DNA from: an uncultured Oscillospiraceae bacterium | GTDB lineage: Bacteria > Bacillota > Clostridia > Oscillospirales > Oscillospiraceae | Direction of reading: 5' to 3' | Length of the DNA stretch: 64,000 bases | Assembly: GCA_934590325.1 (NCBI GenBank) | Contig: CAKTOW010000003.1 | Location: forward strand, 124,001 to 188,000 | Shown here: positions 60,306 to 64,000 of the stretch, one piece after another | Layout of the letters: every line of letters begins with the position of its first letter | Position numbering within the stretch: position 1 is the first letter of the stretch | Translations under genes and position numbers: made by a program | The notes under the pieces: generated by a model | The model's database searches: none | Seen by the model: the letters and a program-made list of their open reading frames with translations, nothing else | Told to the model about the DNA's origin: nothing

Positions 60306-60334
60306 AACCTCAATTGAGGTCAAGCACCTACGAT
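60306..60334 (+). promoter_or_regulatory. Operator-promoter of the xGLK/SUMF operon
   Basis: Palindrome AACCTCAATTGAGGTC (60306-60321), seven bases, TACGAT (60329-60334). Same palindrome and spacing as at 57420. The 5' UTR is about 55 nt. Confidence 0.7.
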
Positions 60335-60395
60335 AGATGTGTAAAAGAGAGATGGAATCAATCTTTTACCAATCTATTTGAAAGAGGTCTATATC

Positions 60396-60716
60396 ATGAA
60401 CTGCAAGAAAACGATTGTCGCTGCGTGTGCCGCTCTCTGTATCGGAACGGCACTGTCCGTTCCTGCATTTGCCGAGGAAGCAAAGCCGATCGAAAAAGAG
60501 CCGGTGGCGCAAAGCGTGGCTGTCCTTAGCGACGGACTGAAAGAAGGCTTAAAGTCCGGACTGAAAAACGGCTTGAAATCCGATGTAAAAGACGGACTGA
60601 AAAACGGCTTAAAATCAGGCACAAAGAACGGCCTGAAGGATGGATTGAAGAACGGCACAAAAGACGGGCTGAAGAATGGACTGAAAGACGGATTGAAGAA
60701 CGGTGACAAACGATGA
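60396..60716 (+). CDS. Secreted xGLK-tetrad repeat protein
   Basis: 106 aa from ATG 60396 (MNCKKTIVAACAALCIGTAL), AAAGAGG upstream. The signal peptide is probably cleaved after AFA26. A short acidic spacer (EEAKPIEKEPVAQSVAVLS) leads to residues 46-105, which are exactly fifteen tetrads of the form x-G-L-K (x = D, N, S or E; a few GTK, DVK and GDK variants), then a final Arg. The result is a highly basic, glycine-rich extracellular repeat. No family is known to me. Its stop overlaps an ATG, and the SUMF gene follows 14 bases later. Confidence 0.8.
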   Translation: MNCKKTIVAACAALCIGTALSVPAFAEEAKPIEKEPVAQSVAVLSDGLKEGLKSGLKNGLKSDVKDGLKNGLKSGTKNGLKDGLKNGTKDGLKNGLKDGLKNGDKR

Positions 60717-60730
60717 AAGGAGCGGACACA

Positions 60731-62338
60731 ATGCGTTTGACAAAGAGAATTTGCAGCATTGCCCTTGCTTCTGTTCTGGTGCTTTCGCTGATTCCGGCGA
60801 CGGCAATGGCGGCAGAAACAGATGACAGCATGAATATGTTTGAAAACAGTGACTTCATCGAGAAGGAGCAGCCGGAGCTGACCGAGGAGACAAAACAGCT
60901 TATTTCTCTCTATCAGAGAGATCCGTCGATGGAGAATTATCTGAATCTGCGGGACATCGTCATCGAAAACTATGATGCCGTGCTCGTCCGGAAGGAGGCA
61001 AAATTAGCTTCTCTGAAAGAGGAGACCGCAGGCAAGCCCGGCGGTGCCGATAAGGTTGCCGAGATGGAGGATATTGTGCAGGAAATGTACAAAACCTACT
61101 GGAACCGCATCAACAGCAGTATGCTGCGCTTTACCGACAGCCGCCTGCTGAAATGGAAGGTGTCCGATGCGGCGAAATATGATTACATTCCTGTGATGGG
61201 TGCAGGAACTACGGTGTATGTCAAGCGCACGCAGGTGACCAATGCCGAATACGCCGCCTTTTTGGCGGATACCGGAAAAGCGGCACCGCAAAATTGGATG
61301 GACGGCAATTATCCTGCCGGAGAGGAAAACTATCCGGTGAATTTTGTCAGTTATGAGGATGCCGCAGCGTACTGCGCGTGGCTTACCGAAAAGGACGGCA
61401 CCGATACTTACCGTTTGCCCAACGAAAGCGAGTGGGAGCTGGCAGCCGGTCATATGCCCAAGGATGCCGATTTCAACTGCGGTGTGAATGATGGCAGAAC
61501 GCCCGTGGATCAATATGCCGATGTTACCCGCGGTGCTCACGGCGCAATAGATTTCTGGGGCAATGTATGGGAGTGGACTTCCACCGTACGCAGCTCTGAT
61601 AATGGTATAGACACACTTGGCGTCAAGGGCGGCGCCTGGAATTCCGCACGAACCGATTGCCGCACCGAATACCGCAAAGAAGGCCGCACAGAAAACATCG
61701 GCTATGAAGATGTGGGCTTTCGTGTGCTGAAGATCCTGAATGGTGAAGAGCCGGAGCAGAAGGTGGAGCTTGCCACGCTGGAAGCTCCGACGGTCTCCGC
61801 CGTTCTTCTTGCAGACAATACCGTGCAGCTCTCGTGGCAGCCGGTAGCGGATGCTGTGGAGTATCAGATTTTCGATTATTGTGAAGAGACCGGACTTGTG
61901 CGGATGTTAAGCAGAACGGCACATACCTCCTTCACACTTACCTCTCCCGCCGCCGGTTCCTATCGTTATATTGTGCAGCCGATCTCTTATACAGCGATCT
62001 GTGACAATGTTTCTGCGGAATACAGTGTGGAGGTCTTAAAAGCCGAAACCCCGGCGGAAACACTGATGGCGACCGCTGCGTATAACGCCGAGAACAACAG
62101 CCTGACGCTTTCTTGGAATGCCGGTGACACGGCCGGTACATACTATGTGTATAAATATCACATGGACACGAACCAACTCTCCAAGGCAAAGATCGTGACT
62201 GGTAAGACGGAATGTACACTCCGTAAAATAGAGAGCGGCAAGGAATATGCTTTCATTGTCAGCACAAAAGAGCTTTCCAACAAGTACGGGTATACAGGTG
62301 CACCATCTTTGATTATTACGATCCCATACGCGGAATAA
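60731..62338 (+). CDS. Secreted SUMF1/FGE-fold protein with two fibronectin III domains
   Basis: 535 aa from ATG 60731 (MRLTKRICSIALASVLVLSL), AAAGGAG eight bases upstream. A signal peptide ends near AMAA28, followed by a helical region (about 35-125). The SUMF1/formylglycine-enzyme fold spans about 140-335: VTNAEYAAFLAD, NFVSYEDAAAYCAWLTEKDG, YRLPNESEWELAA, GNVWEWTS, GGAWNSARTDCRTEYR, GYEDVGFRVLK. By eye, C310 aligns with the second catalytic Cys of true FGE while the first is replaced by Ser. Two FnIII-like domains (about 345-435 and 440-535) close the protein. Confidence 0.88.
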   Translation: MRLTKRICSIALASVLVLSLIPATAMAAETDDSMNMFENSDFIEKEQPELTEETKQLISLYQRDPSMENYLNLRDIVIENYDAVLVRKEAKLASLKEETAGKPGGADKVAEMEDIVQEMYKTYWNRINSSMLRFTDSRLLKWKVSDAAKYDYIPVMGAGTTVYVKRTQVTNAEYAAFLADTGKAAPQNWMDGNYPAGEENYPVNFVSYEDAAAYCAWLTEKDGTDTYRLPNESEWELAAGHMPKDADFNCGVNDGRTPVDQYADVTRGAHGAIDFWGNVWEWTSTVRSSDNGIDTLGVKGGAWNSARTDCRTEYRKEGRTENIGYEDVGFRVLKILNGEEPEQKVELATLEAPTVSAVLLADNTVQLSWQPVADAVEYQIFDYCEETGLVRMLSRTAHTSFTLTSPAAGSYRYIVQPISYTAICDNVSAEYSVEVLKAETPAETLMATAAYNAENNSLTLSWNAGDTAGTYYVYKYHMDTNQLSKAKIVTGKTECTLRKIESGKEYAFIVSTKELSNKYGYTGAPSLIITIPYAE

Positions 62339-62349
62339 CACCCCCCTAT

Positions 62350-62414
62350 CCCCCAAAAGCAAGAGAAAGACACTGGATACCGGTGTCTTTCTCTTGCTTT
62401 GAGGGGCTTTTTTA
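62350..62414 (+). terminator. Terminator of the xGLK/SUMF operon
   Basis: Perfect 18-bp stem AAAGCAAGAGAAAGACAC and its complement (62356-62400), nested in an outer CCCCC / GGGG pair and followed by CTTTTTTAT. A possible extended -10 (TGCTATACT, 62502-62510) for the next operon lies about 90 bases downstream. Confidence 0.9.
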
Positions 62415-62554
62415 TCACTCATACTGCCCGTTGTGGTCACGCGGCGGAGGCTCATCGAGGATATGCTTAACAAAATCTGCACGACCGAAACGTGAAAACC
62501 GTGCTATACTATACGCGCAATTGGGAATACAGTCGATTTTAAGAGGTGAGTCCC

Positions 62555-63895
62555 GTGACAGAAACCGGTTTCCATTTGAAACGCCGTCTGACGTCCTTCC
62601 AGATCATGATCCTCGGCTTTGCGGGTGTCATCCTTCTGGGTGCGCTGGTGCTGATGCTGCCCATCGCCGCCGCAAGCCGCACATGGACGCCGTTTCACGA
62701 GGCGCTGTTCACCTCTACCTCTGCGGTCTGCGTGACGGGGCTGGTGGTGCAGGACACCGGCAGCTACTGGTCCGGCTTCGGTCAGACCGTGATCCTGCTG
62801 CTGATCCAGATCGGCGGCTTAGGCGTCATCACCGCCGCCGTAACGTTTCTGATGCTCTCCGGTAAGAATATCTCACTGAAGGAGCGCAGCGCCATGCAGG
62901 ACGCCATTTCCGCTCCGGCGGTGGGCGGCATCGTGCGCCTGACACGTTTTGTCCTGAAGGGCACATTCCTTGTGGAGCTGATCGGCTCGCTGGCGCTGCT
63001 GCCGGTATTCTGCCGGGACTACGGACTGCGGGGCGTGTGGATGGCGGTGTTTCACTCCGTTTCCGCCTTCTGCAACGCGGGCTTTGACATTCTGGGGCGG
63101 GCAAATGCGCTCTACACTTCCCTGACGGCGTACATGGCCGACCCGCTGGTCAACATCGTCATTATGCTGCTGATCATCGTGGGCGGCATCGGCTTTCTGA
63201 CGTGGGATGACGTCTGCACCCACCGGCTGCACCTGCGACGATACCGGATGCAAAGCAAGGCCATTCTGGGCGCGACGGCGCTTTTGATCGTGCTTCCGAC
63301 GATCCTGTTCTTCCTGACGGATTTTGCCGCCCTGCCCACAGGCGAGAGGGTGCTGGCGTCTCTCTTTCAGGCGGTCACGCCGCGAACAGCCGGCTACAAC
63401 ACCGCGGATCTGACGAAGATGGGCGATACCTCGCAAGCGGTCACGATTTTGCTGATGCTTACCGGCGGCGCACCCGGCTCCACTGCGGGCGGCATGAAGG
63501 TCACGACGCTGGCTGTGCTGGCCGCCAATGCCGCCGCCGTATTTCACCGCCGGGAGGAGCCGCAGCTTTTCGGGCGCCGGCTGGAGGATTCCGCCGTCAA
63601 AAACGCCGCCGCCATCCTGCTGCTGTATCTGGGACTGACCTTCGCGGGTGCAGCGGTCATCAGCGCTGCGGAGGGCCTGCCGCTGGGCGTCTGCCTCTAT
63701 GAAACGGCTTCCGCTGCCGGAACGGTAGGGCTGACACTGGGGCTGACGCCGCAGTTGGGTACGCTGTCGCAGGGCATTCTCATTCTGCTGATGTTCTTCG
63801 GGCGCGTCGGGGGACTTACCCTGATCTACGCCGCATTCTCCGGACATGATCTCACCTGTACCCGGTGTCCAAAAGAAAAAATCACCGTAGGCTGA
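62555..63895 (+). CDS. trkH: TrkH/KtrB-family potassium transporter subunit
   Basis: 446 aa from GTG 62555 (VTETGFHLKRRLTSFQIMIL), with AAGAGG upstream; another GTG nine bases earlier overlaps that site. Four pore repeats with the filter-like glycines appear: SAVCVTGLVVQDTG, SAFCNAGFDILGR, TPRTAGYNTADLT and ASAAGTVGLTLGL. It is the membrane channel part of a Trk/Ktr K+ uptake system. The regulatory TrkA/KtrA gene follows 12 bases later. GC content is back to the core level here. Confidence 0.94.
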   Translation: MTETGFHLKRRLTSFQIMILGFAGVILLGALVLMLPIAAASRTWTPFHEALFTSTSAVCVTGLVVQDTGSYWSGFGQTVILLLIQIGGLGVITAAVTFLMLSGKNISLKERSAMQDAISAPAVGGIVRLTRFVLKGTFLVELIGSLALLPVFCRDYGLRGVWMAVFHSVSAFCNAGFDILGRANALYTSLTAYMADPLVNIVIMLLIIVGGIGFLTWDDVCTHRLHLRRYRMQSKAILGATALLIVLPTILFFLTDFAALPTGERVLASLFQAVTPRTAGYNTADLTKMGDTSQAVTILLMLTGGAPGSTAGGMKVTTLAVLAANAAAVFHRREEPQLFGRRLEDSAVKNAAAILLLYLGLTFAGAAVISAAEGLPLGVCLYETASAAGTVGLTLGLTPQLGTLSQGILILLMFFGRVGGLTLIYAAFSGHDLTCTRCPKEKITVG

Positions 63896-63907
63896 AAGGA
63901 GCGCACG

Positions 63908-64000
63908 ATGAAAACAGTATTATTGATCGGACTTGGCCGCTTCGGGCGGCACCTCGCCATGCAGCTCAACGAGCTGGGGCATCAGGTCATGGCGGTAGAC
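63908..64000 (+). CDS. trkA: TrkA/KtrA regulatory subunit (5' end only)
   Basis: Start ATG 63908 with AAAGGAG upstream. The 31 visible codons, MKTVLLIGLGRFGRHLAMQL and following ELGHQVMAVD, form the first beta-alpha-beta of a RCK_N/TrkA Rossmann fold with GLGRFG as the nucleotide loop. It gates the adjacent TrkH channel by NAD(H)/ATP or c-di-AMP binding. The rest lies outside the window. Confidence 0.92.
   Translation, partial: MKTVLLIGLGRFGRHLAMQLNELGHQVMAVD

Noticed and set aside
60531..60710. Short DNA repeats that could suggest a CRISPR array or minisatellite
   Set aside because: They are codons of the xGLK tetrads in an intact frame with signal peptide; there are no unique spacers and no cas genes.
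60731..62338. SUMF1/C-type-lectin-fold protein as the variable target of a diversity-generating retroelement
   Set aside because: No reverse transcriptase, template repeat or accessory gene is present in the window, and the domain is followed by FnIII repeats instead of ending at the variable region.

Overview
The window is a GC-rich chromosomal segment of a low-copy Firmicutes lineage. Gene order (soj-spo0J with parS, noc, mreCD-mrdA, zapA, T-box-controlled tRNA synthetases, CIRCE-groESL) and protein style point to a gut member of the Clostridia, most probably Oscillospiraceae (Oscillibacter/Dysosmobacter/Lawsonibacter-like). The family assignment is inference; no 16S rRNA gene is present.

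Layout. 1-4.4 kb: 5' part of miaB, a small convergent-transcript locus that looks like a type I toxin-antitoxin module, lspA, an RluD-type pseudouridine synthase, a LysR regulator and a small membrane protein. 4.5-8.3 kb: a large RND exporter with a coiled-coil insertion. 8.3-10 kb: glyS under a glycine-type T-box. 10-13.6 kb: lipoprotein, MATE exporter, AlaX-type editing protein. 13.6-17.6 kb: a second T-box drives a membrane protein of unknown function, hisS, aspS and alaX. 17.6-23.2 kb: mgsA, minD, rsmG, mscL, serS, parB and parA with three parS sites, one inside a terminator palindrome. 23.2-32 kb: a leftward cell-envelope operon (zapA, U32 protein, dut, maf, mreC, mreD, mrdA, GH13 amylase). 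32-35 kb: DnaD-like and DnaI/DnaC-like replication proteins, then convergent noc. 35-43.7 kb: VanW/G5 wall protein, LysM-G5-M23 peptidase, DMT exporter, LysR regulator, lipoprotein, ECF sigma factor and its membrane partner, and two very small membrane peptides. 43.7-47.5 kb: zinc-ribbon protein, DUF6440-like protein, stomatin/SPFH protein, a 35-aa membrane peptide, an XRE-NfeD fusion and an RNA methyltransferase. 47.5-51.6 kb: palindromic repeat, lipid-kinase-like protein, CIRCE-groESL and tRNA-Met/Glu/Val.

51.6-62.4 kb is an accessory island that starts right after tRNA-Val: two tyrosine recombinases and an excisionase-like protein read leftward behind a long structured leader, followed by a cluster of GCGTATTA iteron-like repeats. 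Then come an Lrp-type regulator divergent from a second MATE pump, and a two-component system with a lipoprotein hydrolase. Last is a separate operon for a secreted protein made of 15 xGLK tetrads plus a secreted SUMF1/FnIII protein. Base composition from about 55.1 to 62.4 kb is visibly lower in GC than the core. The two-component operon and the xGLK/SUMF operon carry the same 16-bp palindrome exactly 7 bp upstream of a -10 element, so the response regulator probably controls both. This is the best candidate here for an undescribed system. From 62.5 kb the sequence returns to high GC with a TrkH/TrkA potassium uptake operon cut by the window end.
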